DNA from: Lasiosphaeria ovina
Lineage: Eukaryota; Ascomycota; Sordariomycetes; Sordariales; Lasiosphaeriaceae
Direction of reading: 5' to 3'
NCBI GenBank assembly: GCA_033439765.1
Contig: JAULSN010000008.1
Span: 806,001-870,000 of the forward strand
DNA: 64,000 nucleotides
Each line of letters starts with the position of its first letter. Positions within the stretch are counted from its first letter, which is position 1. The position numbers were made by a program, and so were the translations under genes. The notes beneath the pieces were generated by a model, which was not told where the DNA came from, made no database searches, and saw only the letters and a list, made by a program, of their open reading frames with translations. Positions 44,893 to 56,133 of the stretch are shown piece after piece.

Positions 44893-45338
44893 TCTCACCC
44901 GTAGAAACAGACGGGAAAACGGGTACGGGAGTTGGGTACATAGGGCAAACACTTTTTCTTTTTTCAGTTTTATTTCCCTTTGACTGTCATGTTCTTTTGT
45001 TATACCATCCATCCATCATATCATGTTTGTCAGGAACTAGAGTCGGGACAAAATTTGATCTCCTTTTGCCTCAAGATGTGGACAGAGTTATTAAGTGAGC
45101 TCTGTGCATCTGCTTGATTTGATGCCAGTTCTACGCTGGGTGTATCGGGCTTGGCCACCGATGTTGAATCTCCCCCGTATAACAAGATGATAGAGTATGA
45201 GATAGAGTATGATAAATACACCCCCTTCGAATGGGACCCCTTTAACAAGTAGAGACTAACTTAGAAGGACAGGACATGGATATTCGATCTCATGTTGTTA
45301 ACAACCATGCTAGCTCATATACTACGTCTACTTACATT
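44893..45338. other. Short convergent intergenic region (ERV41 and fluG 3' ends)
   Basis: 446 bp of AT-rich sequence lie between two converging stop codons. A CCATCCATCCATCATATCAT-like run is near 45007-45025 and ATAGAGTATGA is repeated near 45190-45212. Nothing gene-like is seen. Confidence 0.7.
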
Positions 45339-48024
45339 TCAGTACCGCTCCATGATCCACTGCCTGCGTTCCTCGTCGCCCATGTCGCGGAGGAATGCGA
45401 GTTCAAGCTCCTTGACCGCGATGTAGCGCTCCACCAGCTCCGGGCTGAGGTATTTGACCAAGTCGTCGTCGGCCTTGAGGGCGGCGAGCGCCTCGTCAAC
45501 GCTGGCGGGCAACATCTGCGAGACGTTGAGCTCCTTGCGGTCGTTGTCGGTCAGCCTCGCCGGATCAATCTCGCAGTCTCCCCACACGAGACGCTCATTA
45601 GCGGCAACACCGTGGATTCCGGCAAACAGCACGGCCGCCATGGCAAAATAGGGGTTTGCCAGGCCATCCATGCATTTGAACTCCCAATGAGAGCCCTCAA
45701 TCTTGCGCAGCGCCGTCTCGCGGTTCTGCGTGCCCCATGTCACCCAGCGGCCGCCGGCCCACGAACTATCAGAAAGCCTCTCGAAGCTGGCGGGATTGCT
45801 GTACGTGAATGCCGTGATGCCGCGGAGGTGCTTAAGCACACCTGCGTAAAACGGTTCGTAGACTTTGGGGTCGGCACCGGTGATCGACGAGATGGACATG
45901 TGCGCATGCGAAGCGGTACCACAGGCGTTCGTGAGCGGCTTTGGGTGCAGCGTAATCTTGAAGCCAGCCGCCGTAGCCAGAGCGAACATGACGTCTCGTG
46001 TATGTAGTAGCGTGTCGACTGCTGCTATGGGCGGCAGCGGAGGGAGGATCAGTTCGAACTGGCCCGTGGCGCTCTCAGCGTGAAGCTGCTCGACATAAAT
46101 ACCCATGTCATCAAGCTCCGAAACCATGTCGCGCAGCAGCTGCGACACCTTGGGGTCTGCAAAGTACCGCGCAACTGACCAGGCGTGGCCGTCGGTTGCG
46201 AGAGTCGCATATCGGGTTGCTGTACTATCGTCGACGCGGTCGAGAAGCATGAATTCAATTTCAAAGCCCAGGAGAAAGGTCAATCCATGCGTAAGCCCAA
46301 GCTCCACGGCCCGCTGGAGCAGTGATCGAGGGCACAGAGGCACCCTTGCGCCGCTATGCTCGCGGAATTCCGCGTACATGCTGATATGTCCCTCGGTTGG
46401 GCCCTTCATCAAGGACGAGAAGTCAGGGTGCAAGCGGTACTCGCCCGTAGCCGGAACGCTCGGCAGCAGCTTGTCGTTCTGAAGCAAGCCGAAAACGGCC
46501 TTGGTGATGCCAATGTCGGTAGACTTGCCCTCGTTGAGCAACGACAAGAACTTTCTGAACGGGACCATGCGCATCCTGGGGCTCGCCGTGAAATCATTCC
46601 AGCAGATCCTGACGAAGTCGGGCGGAGATTGGTTCTTCAGAAAGACCTGCAGAAGCTCAACGTCGCTCGGAAACGGTCCCAAGTCAACTTCGGATTCCTC
46701 CTGCAGCTGGGAGAACTTGAGGCCCAAGTGGTACAGCCTGTTCGAGTTCATGAACAGAACATCTCGCACAAGCTCGATCGCCGCCTTCCAACCGATGTGG
46801 CCTCTTCTAACATAGTCAGACAGCACCTAGCACAATGGTGTCAGTACGGCTTGCCAGAGAGAACCAAGGGCATCTCGGCCATGTTCCTACCGTCTCGAAC
46901 ACCTCACGCATCTGCAGGATGGCGAGCAGATATGTCTCGGGAAACCAGTGGCCATCGCTGCTCCACAAGATCTTGGTCCATGGGCAGAGCTCCAAGATCT
47001 GCCGTAGAACTTGCTCTTGCCCGTCCTGGCTGATAGCCGGGAAGACCTCACCAATGTCGGCGTATACGTTTTCATACACGGACGCCAAGTACCCAGCCTC
47101 GCGAGTGAAGGGATAGCTGGCATGGAGGAGAACGATGGGGACCGTCGGGAACGCGCGGATGAAATCCTGCAGGTGGGAGGGGGATGCCTTGGACATGGTG
47201 AGGTCGTTGTCCCCAAGGCCAGTGTGGAACTGGAAGGGCTTCTTCTGCCGCGAAGCACAGTCACGGATCAGGCTGGCGGTGCGATGGACCACGAGGTCGT
47301 TGAGGCTCTCCTGATCCAGACTCTCGAAGTCCAGGAGGGCAAAGTTGGAGATGATCTCGCCAAAGGCCTCGCGCGCGGCATCCTCGTCGACGGCCTTGAT
47401 ATCAAGACCGGTGCGGTAGCAGATGACCGACTTGAAGCCCACGACGTCGGGGTCCTCGATGGCGGCGAGGACGTGGGCGTCAAACTGCTGGAGAAACTCA
47501 TCAAAAGCATCGTCGACAACGTCGGACGGACTCGAAGAATCACAGGCCCTGCCCAACTTCTTGATGATGTCGGCAGCGACCTTCTCGACGCGCACGATGC
47601 GCTTGCACTTGCTGCGGACAAAGTCGTCGTGCCACGAGCATGCCTGGGCGTCGTCGCCATTGTCGAGGCCGTCGTCTACGAGGATGGTCTCGATGCCGTC
47701 GAGACACTCGGCGGTCCAGTCTTCATACGAGCCGACGCGCTTCTCCTCGATGGCGGCCACGACCGAAGTCCAGTTGAAGCCGCACTTGAGGACCGTCGCC
47801 AGCTGCCGCACGCCGCGGATATGGGGAAGCGAGGCCGTCGTCGCATCAATGGCATCGCCCGACGCCTCTGTCGTGATGGACAGCAGCGGATGTTTGCCCA
47901 GTGATTCCGGCTTCAGCAGCGGGTGCGCGTGGTTGTCGATGATTGGCGTGGTCCGGATGGCGCGGGCGACGGCATCGAGCTGCGTCGACGTCACCGTCGA
48001 GCGAACACCCACCCACGAAGTCAT
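45339..48024 (-). CDS. fluG: FluG: amidohydrolase-glutamine synthetase-like fusion protein (873 aa)
   Basis: In Aspergillus nidulans FluG acts upstream of conidiation and is needed for an extracellular developmental signal. Exons are complement(45339..46826,46891..48024). The 64-nt intron (GTAGGA/GTGCTAG) joins REVFET to VLSDYV in phase. The N-terminal domain (about 20-390) is amidohydrolase_2-like, with IIDNHAHPL (the HxH metal-binding motif, H32 and H34), FQFHTGLGDND, VLLHASYPF and WSSDGHWFPE. The C-terminal domain (about 480-873) resembles type I glutamine synthetase: LLGFEIEFMLLD, ESATGQFELILPP, SHAHMSIS, GTQNRETALR and GLANPYFAMAAVLF. Length is close to the A. nidulans protein (865 aa). 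Whether it makes glutamine is unlikely from what is known of the family. The sequence supports orthology, not activity. Confidence 0.95.
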
Positions 48025-49918
48025 CCTACGCGATCAACCAGGGTCCCTTATGAATTAAAAGAAGAGAATTCCCTCGTCAACGAGCTAGTACTGGCCTCAG
48101 GTGCAGATAGTATTGAAGTTGTCTATCAGTGCGCAGTCAATTGAGCTCGCATTTCTCTCTGCCACTACTACAATTAAAGTATAAGAGCGAAGAGCTGAGT
48201 CCGAGAACAACGATCGTCATTGTTGTGCCCGCCTGACCTAGGTATGTGGTGTCACAATGGGGAAGGAATGGCCCGCGAAACATCCGACCTTATTTGCTAA
48301 GGAAGGCAGGAATCGACCGTATTTCCAAAAAGGGCGGGCAATGGCAATCATTGTATCGGAAACAAACAAACAGGCGCAGATCGTTTTGTTTCCCGAACCG
48401 CCTGGCCAGCATCTGTACAGGTTCACGAACTCATGCCAGAGACGAGACCAAAGATACATCCCGCAGCTTGTTTATCAAGTCTGGTCTTTGACTTCCATTG
48501 TCAGGTGACGATGGCTTGACGTTTGTGAAAGGCTGAAGTCAAATCGAACAATGACCAAAAGGCTGCCTGAGTGGGACCGTCTAGTTGCCGGGAGGAGTGG
48601 AAGAGAGGCCGCTATGAACCCACTACGGAGTACAACGTGTGGGCATGCCACGGCCGACGCCATTGCCATGTTCTCCGTCCTCTAGTATGTATACTAAGTA
48701 AGAAGAATAAAGTTTGACGGGAATGCGAGGGGATATCCGACACGGTTGTAGAATAATACAGCACGAAGCCGTAATATCGGCGGCAAAAAGACGCAAACTG
48801 CAATTGGCCGACATTTAAAGGGGATGGGAGCAGTGTCCCGAGCGCCCCTGAAGAGGCGACATGGAGGACGGGAAGGATCATCTCACCCGCAGCATGCAAA
48901 GGAAGATTGAATGTAAGGAACCCAAAATGTGGATTCTTTTGTCAATACCACAGCAAATACAGATACGGAGTAAGCATACCGTATGTGCTGCATTCTTCAT
49001 TGAAGTGGACGATGTTACGATAAAATATGCTCTGTTTCGTCTCGCTCCCGCCAAGATGCCCTGGCAGTTGCATAGTAAGAGTGGAGGCTGTCCCCCTGAA
49101 GTCCCCCCACCTTCTGCGCCTTCTGTGGAATCGTGGAACCACGAGGTGGGGATACAACAAACATGTGCCTTCTCGTGGACAGCACACTGGCTATACATAA
49201 AATAAAGTCTAAATGTTAAATGACTGCCCACGAATGCCTAGACGCTTGATTGCTGAGCCACAAACGTCATCGCCACCTAGATTCGATTGGAGGGGAACGA
49301 CGCTCGCTCCAAATACGGAGACGGAACGGCTTGGCTGGAAAACAGGCCGGACAGGCGCCAGACTGCGGCGGCGGCGAGGGGTCCGGCAGCGCGCTGCTCA
49401 GTGGCCGAAGTGGCCCAAATTAGCGTAGCTCGTCACATCATGTCGCGGCTGTGAGCCACTGCTGCCAGCAGCCCCCAGGTCGTGCAAGCCACCCATGCGG
49501 CCAAGCTGCCTCCCCGAATCAGGACTAGTACTTAATAGTTGCCATTCATGCGTTAGACCTCCCGCCTGTATTGGCCTGCGCCACTTAACAGCCGCTTTTA
49601 ATTTCGCTGTACAGGTACATTGAGAAATCTGCGATTCCCTGGTCACACCCCACCCCCCCCTGGTCGATCCGTCAACAAGAACTGGAGAAATCAGGGCACC
49701 CGCCATCGTCCCAAGGATTCAAGTTCCCCCTTTCCTTCGTCATCTACCAAAAACCGCGATATCGTTCAACCACGGCCTTACGACAGACAACCGACACCAC
49801 ATCCCCACGTCGATGGTCACGATTTAACTGCCATTTTGCGGAGAAGGCTTTTGGTTCTTGTTCGGTCGTTTTTTTTCCTATTACTTCCCACCACAGTCGC
49901 TCGCTACATTCAATCATT
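48025..49918. other. Divergent intergenic region between fluG and the GH76 gene
   Basis: 1.9 kb should include both promoters. The last 250 bases before 49919 are pyrimidine-rich with an eight-T run, typical of a fungal leader. Open frames up to 117 codons show no motifs and overlap on both strands. Confidence 0.6.
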
Positions 49919-51481
49919 ATGGTCTCGTCAGCGCTCCAGGCCGCCGTGGCCGTACTGGCCGCGGGCGGCGTAGCGAACGCTGCTTACAGCATCGCGACAA
50001 CAGGTGCGTATTATCGATAGGCTCGGCGAACGAGCTTGGTATGGGAAAGGGCCATTTGCTGACACACAAACTCGGCTATGTTAGACGATATCAAGGAAAC
50101 GGCCGCCACGATCGCTTGGGATCTGCTGCAATACTACCACGGAAACGAGTCGGGCCAGACACCGGGCATCCTGCCCGGCCCTCCTCCAGCCGGCGATTAC
50201 TACTGGTGGGAGGGCGGAGCAATGTGGGGGACGCTGATCGACTACTGGCACTTCACGGGCGACGACAGCTACAACAAACTCATAACGGATGCCATGCTCT
50301 GGCAGGTCGGGCCATTCGAGAACTACATGCCGCCCAACGTGACGGCGTCGCTGGGTAACGATGATCAAGGCTTTTGGGGCATGTCGGCCATGCTGGCGGC
50401 CGAGAACGGGTTCCCCGACCCCCCCGAGGACAAGCCGCAGTGGCTCGCGCTTGCTCAGGCCGTCTTCAACACGCAGGCGGCGCCTGACCGACACGACGAC
50501 ACGTGCAACGGCGGGCTGCGGTGGCAGATTCCCTGGGTCAACAACGGGTACAACTACAAGAACAGTGAGGAGAACTCTTGACCCTGCGGCGCGCAGAAGC
50601 GAGTGGCTAACACGAACCAGGCATCGCAAACGGCTGCTTCTTCAACATCGGGGCGCGGCTTGCTCGGTACACGGGCAACACTACGTATTCCGACTGGGCC
50701 GAGAAGACGTGGGACTGGATGGTCAACGTTAAACTTATGGACGACAAGTACAATATTTATGACGGTGGCCATGTTGAGCATAACTGCACAGACATCAACA
50801 GGGCCCAGTTCTCGTACAACAACGGCGTGTTCCTCCTTGGCGCTGCGTACATGTATAACTTTGTAGGTTTGACTTGTTGACGAAGACTTTTGGCAGCCCA
50901 ACTGACCAGTGGTACCGCAGACAAACGAGACGCGATGGTTGCAGCGGACTGAAGATCTTTTGGATGCGACGCTCAAGATCTTCTTCCCGGGCAATGTTGC
51001 CTACGAAGTTGCGTGCGAGGAGCACATGTCGTGCACGACGGACATGCTGAGCTTCAAGGGCTACATGCACCGCTGGCTGGCGACGGTGACGCAGATTGTG
51101 CCGGTCCTGGCGCCCAAGATCCTCCCGGTGCTCCAGAAGTCGACCGAAGCAGCCATCGCCACCTGCATCGGGGAGGCGAACCAGCGGACGTGCGGGTTCA
51201 AGTGGAACACCAGGACGTACGACGGCAGCCGCGGGGCAGGCCAGCAGATGAACGTGTTGGCGGCCGTATCATCGCTGCTGATCGGCCAGGCCAAGCCGCC
51301 CGTGACGAACGGGACAGGAGGCACGAGCAAGGGCGACTATAACGCGGGAGGCCAGGGCGACCAGTTCGGTGTGGTCCACGCTCCAGTGACGACGGGCGAC
51401 AAGGCGGGCGCCAGCATCCTCACGATTCTTATTCTCGCGGGCGCGGCCGGCACGTTTGGATGGATGAGCATAGATCTTTAA
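49919..51481 (+). CDS. GPI-anchored GH76 endo-mannanase-like protein (Dcw1/Dfg5 family, 455 aa)
   Basis: Dcw1/Dfg5 proteins sit at the plasma membrane and wall and are thought to transfer GPI-linked mannoproteins to wall glucan through cleavage of the GPI mannose core. Exons are 49919..50003, 50085..50564, 50621..50862 and 50921..51481; all junctions keep phase. Residues 1-22 form a signal peptide ([16 protein letters not shown] and so on). The family landmarks are [17 protein letters not shown], the catalytic Asp pair in [10 protein letters not shown] (D121-D122), [10 protein letters not shown] and [15 protein letters not shown]. Several N-glycosylation sequons are present (NVT, NTT, NCT, NET). 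A Gly/Thr-rich stretch precedes a hydrophobic C-terminal tail ([18 protein letters not shown]), a GPI-attachment signal. The substrate-level role is inferred from the family. Confidence 0.95.
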
Positions 51482-52123
51482 AGGCGTCAACGAGGATTCT
51501 CTGGGGGGAGGGGGGGTGTGCTTTGGGTACCGAGGGCCCAAGGCGGTTCGTCGGGGCGGATAGACATTGCGTTTGGGCGTGCGGCGGCGGGGGAAACAGG
51601 CGCTCGATGGGCACATACATCCACGGCTTTTTTGGTTTGCTATCTAATCGCCCTGCTATTTTTTCTTCTGTCTCTTTTGTCCTTTTTTTGCGTTTGGGGA
51701 AACTTGGAGTTTGGGGGCGCGAAAGGGTTCGGTCTGTCTGTCTAATTTCGAAATCAGGAAGCGAAAGGTGGCGGCTGCCATGCTTCTTCTTCTTTTTTTC
51801 TCCATTCCCTCACCTGCTAGCGTTGGATTACCCTTTACCTCTGTTCGTGTACATGAAACCCCCCCGCCTGTGTATATGAGGCATTCATTTCGTTCTTTTC
51901 TTCTTGTATGGTCCGGTCCAGCCCCTTTTCAAGAGGTTGCCCGCCTGCTTTATCGGTAACGTTGCTTTGGACGCGAAATGGTTGGTGCTTGTGTGTACAC
52001 GCGCGTGTGTTTCTACTAGGTACATTTATTTATTTTATTTGAGTTCTTAGTTCTTATTCTGATCCCATCGTCGAGAATGAGGAGTATCTAGCAGTAGGCG
52101 TGTTGACAGTGCGTTGGTTAGGT

Positions 52124-52147
52124 ATTGTGTTGTGTTGTGTTGTGTTC
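52124..52147. repeat. (TTGTG)n pentamer repeat
   Basis: Four to five tandem TTGTG units lie in non-coding DNA downstream of the GH76 gene. Confidence 0.9.
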
Positions 52148-52738
52148 TATCTTTCGAGGTTAAGTTATCGACTACGTAGCAGGATACACTGCACGGTATA
52201 AGGTGGAGACTGCCTTTGCTGCTCCTGATTGTTCTGGGAGATGGTGATGGTAATGGGAGGCTCCGTTGTGAGACACTTTGCTTCAGTGCGTGGCGTGACG
52301 ACGTGATGCACCAGCCAGCTTGCAGCCTGAAGAATGTCGGTTTGACGCAACGTGTCTTTGGCATTTGTATCTGTCTTTGATGTGAGGGTCGTGTTTCAAC
52401 CTCCTCCGTTCACGTTGCTGCTATGTGTAATATTTCTCTACTACATATAATTTTGAAGGAAATGAATGAATAGATGTGAGTTTCCAAGACAAAACAAAAC
52501 AGAATAAAAAAGTTTCGGGCCCATTGGGATTGGGATTGGGAGGATGCGTGGGTGCATGATTTGCACGCCGCAATCGCCCGCTGCGGGCCGCTGCCAAGGA
52601 TGGATGGAGAGGCGGTCTAGGCGTTACCGTAGCTCCCCGACTCCCTAAAAGGGGGGTTGCTCAGATCCTCCCGGGCTCTCGCACGGATAGGTTGATGGTG
52701 AGAGGAGAGGGGATTTGTTTCGTCTCCGCTTTTCAACC

Positions 52739-52764
52739 TTCACTTCTCACTTCTCACTTCTCAC
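52739..52764. repeat. (CTTCTCA)n heptamer repeat
   Basis: Three tandem ACTTCTC units, followed by degenerate TTACGTCTTACATCTTACATC, lie about 300 bases upstream of the MYND gene. Confidence 0.9.
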
Positions 52765-53062
52765 GGTTTACGTCTTACATCTTACATCTGACGTTGTTCT
52801 CTTCTTGCGGCATATTGATCTTTTATTATTGTTGTTGTATTTTTGGCGAGCTTTGTTTACTTTTATCAAGGGGTTGCGCCACTGGTTCCCTTTCTGGCGG
52901 GACAAGTCGTTGAGACAAAGGGAGCGTGTGTTGTCACTGTTGTGTGAGTGAGTGAGGGAGTCAGTGAGTGACGAATTGCCCGGGTGACAGACCACCATTA
53001 ACATCATCAACAACAACAACAACAAACACTGACTACTCAGTATACAGGAGAGAGAGGCAGCC

Positions 53063-53910
53063 ATGGCAGTCCCTGACTTTGCCGACACGGCAGCCTTCCC
53101 GACGTTTGCCGGCCTACCCGAGATCGTCACCACCCCTTCCCCTCCTCAAGAACACACGACATCCGACAGCAGCAACAACCAAGACGAGGACTGGTTCCTG
53201 CTCGGGCAGATCAAAGACAACATGACCATTACGCAGCCGACGCTGGTACTCTTCGACCGCGCCGGGTCGCCGTTCGCGCTCATGTTCGACGGGCTCGGGC
53301 CGGGCGGCGTCGACTTCCGCGCGCGCGGCCTGCGCAAGGGCTCCACGGCCGTCGTGCCGCGCGCCCGCCGCACCCCGCCCAAGGACGAGTCCAAGCGCGG
53401 CTTCGTGGCCGTCGCGCCGGAGGATGCGGGATCTGTGCGTGCCGTCCCCGGACCCCTGCCGCGCGTCATAGAGTTGGGCAAGTGGTTGCGCGAGCGGCGT
53501 GCCGCCGGCGCCGTCGGGTGCGACGGCTGCTGGCGCGAGGATGGCGAGATGAAGAAGTGTACGGCCTGCGGGGAGCTGCAGTATTGTGGGAAGGTGAGTT
53601 GTTATGTCTTGTTGGTGTTTTTCGCTCGTGTCCCCTTCCTCCCCGCTCACCTCTTTTCACCCCCTTTTCGCGGATCTCTGTCTCTCGCTCTCGACTTCCC
53701 TTCAAGCACTTCCTCAATGCACACCGGTTCCCTATATTCGGCACTCCCTAGCGACCAGAAACGACACCAATGTCACACAACTTGGATGTGTGTTTATGCT
53801 CATTCTTTGCCTACACACAGGAATGCCAGGCCAAGGCGTGGAACGACAGCCACAAGATAGACTGCAAGATCATCAAGGCGATCGATGCGATATGGAAGCA
53901 CGATGATTGA
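53063..53910 (+). CDS. MYND zinc-finger protein (206 aa, two exons)
   Basis: Exons are 53063..53593 and 53821..53910; the 227-nt intron (GTGAGT/ACACAG) falls inside the zinc finger. The C-terminus is a complete MYND domain with ligands C153, C156, C166, C169, C175, C179, H188 and C192. This fits the C-x2-C, C-x2-C, C-x3-C, H-x3-C spacing. MYND domains are protein-interaction modules that bind Pro-rich peptides. The N-terminal 140 residues contain a folded-looking segment (DNMTITQPTLVLFDRAG and GVDFRARGLRKGSTAVV) and no SET domain, so this is not a SMYD methyltransferase. Small MYND proteins of this size are common and mostly uncharacterised in filamentous fungi. It converges on the dioxygenase gene, with 163 bp between stop codons. 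Confidence 0.93.
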
Positions 53911-54073
53911 CGATACTGTACAATAGATGATGATAATATATTATCGTGTACACGAGACGAATACTGTGTGGCTTTTTGCCGTCCTTCCCTCGGCTCTGGG
54001 GTGTGTGATGTGATATTCTAGACCCCCCCCCCTCCCAAGACAAAAACCAAAGTTAAAACATTTTCCCAGCCCC

Positions 54074-55085
54074 CTAGACACCCGCCGGCTCATCCTCCCT
54101 ATCCGCAACGCGCTCATACGTGATATCGGTGCGCATAGTATACTTTACACCTTTGACGACGTCGTCGCCCGAGTGCAGCAGGCGGCGGTGCTGGAAGATG
54201 AGCACGCGGCCGGCCTTTGGGTTGACGTCCTCGCGGCGCTTCTCGTCTGACGATAGGAACGACGTGGCGCCGCCGACCAGCTCCGTCGCGTCCCTGTCGC
54301 TCGCCTCGGCTTCCGCCTTAGAGTCGTTCAGGTACAGGTGCACCGTGAACACGGTCTCGACCGTCGCGCTGCCGTCGGCGCTCGTCTCGCGGTACGGGCT
54401 GTCGCAGTGCGCTGGGAGCAGTCGTGACGTGTTAATATACTGTGCCTACGTATTCGGAAAGAGAGAGAGAGAGAGAGACAGAAAGACTAGACCCACGCTT
54501 GAAGAACTGCCCGCCGGCGTACTTGAGGAAGCGCATGCGCTGGTTGACGCGGCGGAACTCCCAGCGGCCGCGGCGCGACGGGCCCAAGACGGCCGGGTCA
54601 TTGTCGACAACACCCAGGCGCTCGCCGAGCCCCGGCGCGCGCAGGCACCGGCCCCACAGCCGGTCGACGACCTCTTGGTTGTCCCAGATGATGCGGTCGC
54701 TGTTGCGGTAGCCGGGGTCGAGCACCTCGAACCCGGCGCCGATGTTGACCAGCGCCGGGTTCCACGCGCTGTCGCTGTTGCGCAGTGTCGGCGGCACGCT
54801 GTCCTCGGCTAGCTGTACGAGTGTGGCGCACTCGCTCGCGCTGAGCACGTGGTCCAGCACCACGGCGTACAGGCCGGCGAACTCGGGCACGGCCGTCCGG
54901 GCCCAGTCGACGGCCGCGAGCGTCACGGGCCGGGCGTCGGGCGGGTCTGCGATGAGGAAGTCGGCCGGCAGGGCCACGGGCGCCGACTCGTACGCGATCT
55001 GCACCGGATTGTGGCGATGCTGCTTTCTCGGGGGCGCCGCCTTGGCCTCGCCGGGCTTCTTGCTCTTGGTTAGGAAGTTCCTCAT
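54074..55085 (-). CDS. 2-oxoglutarate/Fe(II) dioxygenase, prolyl 4-hydroxylase-like (308 aa)
   Basis: Exons are complement(54074..54411,54497..55085). The 85-nt intron (GTGGGT/CCCAG) splits a CCG Pro codon just before the first iron ligand. The double-stranded beta-helix fold is indicated by VVLDHVLSASECATLV and MRFLKYAGGQFFKPHCDSPY, with the HxD iron ligands H198 and D200. VFTVHLYLND and GGATSFL follow, then the distal ligand H276 with the 2OG-binding basic residue K286 ten positions later. All catalytic positions are present. There is no signal peptide, so it is not an ER collagen-type enzyme. Fungal relatives are cytosolic or nuclear; the substrate is unknown. The first 30 residues are Lys/Pro-rich. 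The start is the ATG of MRNFLTKSKK. Confidence 0.92.
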
Positions 55086-56133
55086 GTTTCTTGTCCCTCT
55101 GGCTGTCTGTGTGTTTGTCTGTCGTGGGCGTGTTAGTCGCCGACCGTGCTTTCGATAACTGGCAGAGGTTGGATAATGGATCCACGAGGAAGGGCTGAGA
55201 AGATGGCGAGAAAGAGAAAGAGAAGGGCTGCGAAAAAGAAGCATACCTTATACGAGCCTCCCCCCGCCGTGTGCAATGGACAAGATGAAGGCAAACTGTC
55301 CTCTTATACAAGAAAACAGGTATGACTGCAAAGCGAAACCCGGTCAGGTTGCCGCCTTGAGTTGGTGGAGTAACCTCCCTACCTAACAAGTAAGACGACG
55401 GATTGGGAATACGCTGGGCCTGGGCATTTCATTCAGCCCTACCCTACACAGCCCCCCTGAAACCCCGCGCTGCAGGGCGCTCACGTCGCGCCGCCCCATC
55501 CAGCTGCTGCTTTGATGTCATATCATTATCGAATAGGAGATGTCCCGTCCATCTGCTGCAGCCTCACTTAGTTTTAGTTCCCCGAGCTTGATAGGCAGTA
55601 TGGTAAATCCGAGGCTGCCGGGATTCGGTCTGTCTCCGTCCCGCCAATGACTTACCTTCTTGACTTACCGTGGACCCCGTGAATTGGGTGCCTGGCCTCT
55701 CCGCCGTCAACTTATCAAATCTATCTACACGCACTTCTACCACCTTCGCGGTTGCAAGCAGGGCTGTCATCTGGTGGTCGTGGCATTCGAGGCCCTTCGA
55801 TCAGGGGCTGGATCGAGCGGATGTTGGGCAAGCTGTCTGTATGGAATAGGAACCAAGTTTAAACCTCGAGATAATAAAAAATATGCCAAATGCAACCGAG
55901 CCTATTCTACCTAAACATTTCGTGTAAGCGTTGCCAGCTATATTGCTGGGCCGTTGTCATGATACTTTCTTTGGTAATCAAAACATATCCGGAGCATCGT
56001 TAAATCTCGACGAGACCGGTAGGATAGCAGTAAGCCAAGGTGAGCCTACCTACCTACTTGCAGCATCTGCGTCTTGTGACTCGTGAGAAAGGGGCCGTCG
56101 TCTTCGTCCACTGAGCATGTCATAACCGCAGCC
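55086..56133. other. Intergenic region upstream of the dioxygenase gene
   Basis: Both flanking genes are on the minus strand. The stretch near 55190-55235 is purine-rich on the plus strand (GAGAAAGAGAAAGAGAAG). CTACCTACCTACTTG near 56047-56060 is one of the scattered CCTACC words. No gene is supported. Confidence 0.6.

Larger units (their letters stand above)
51482..53062. other. Intergenic region with short tandem repeats
   Basis: Contains G-runs just after the GH76 stop, a TGTGT-type pentamer repeat (52124-52147) and a CTTCTCA heptamer repeat (52739-52764). CAACAACAACAACAACA lies just before the MYND gene. Both flanking genes read rightward. No gene is supported. Confidence 0.6.

Noticed and set aside
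47011..47904. 297-codon plus-strand open frame
   Set aside because: It is antisense to the fluG amidohydrolase domain and has no recognisable features.
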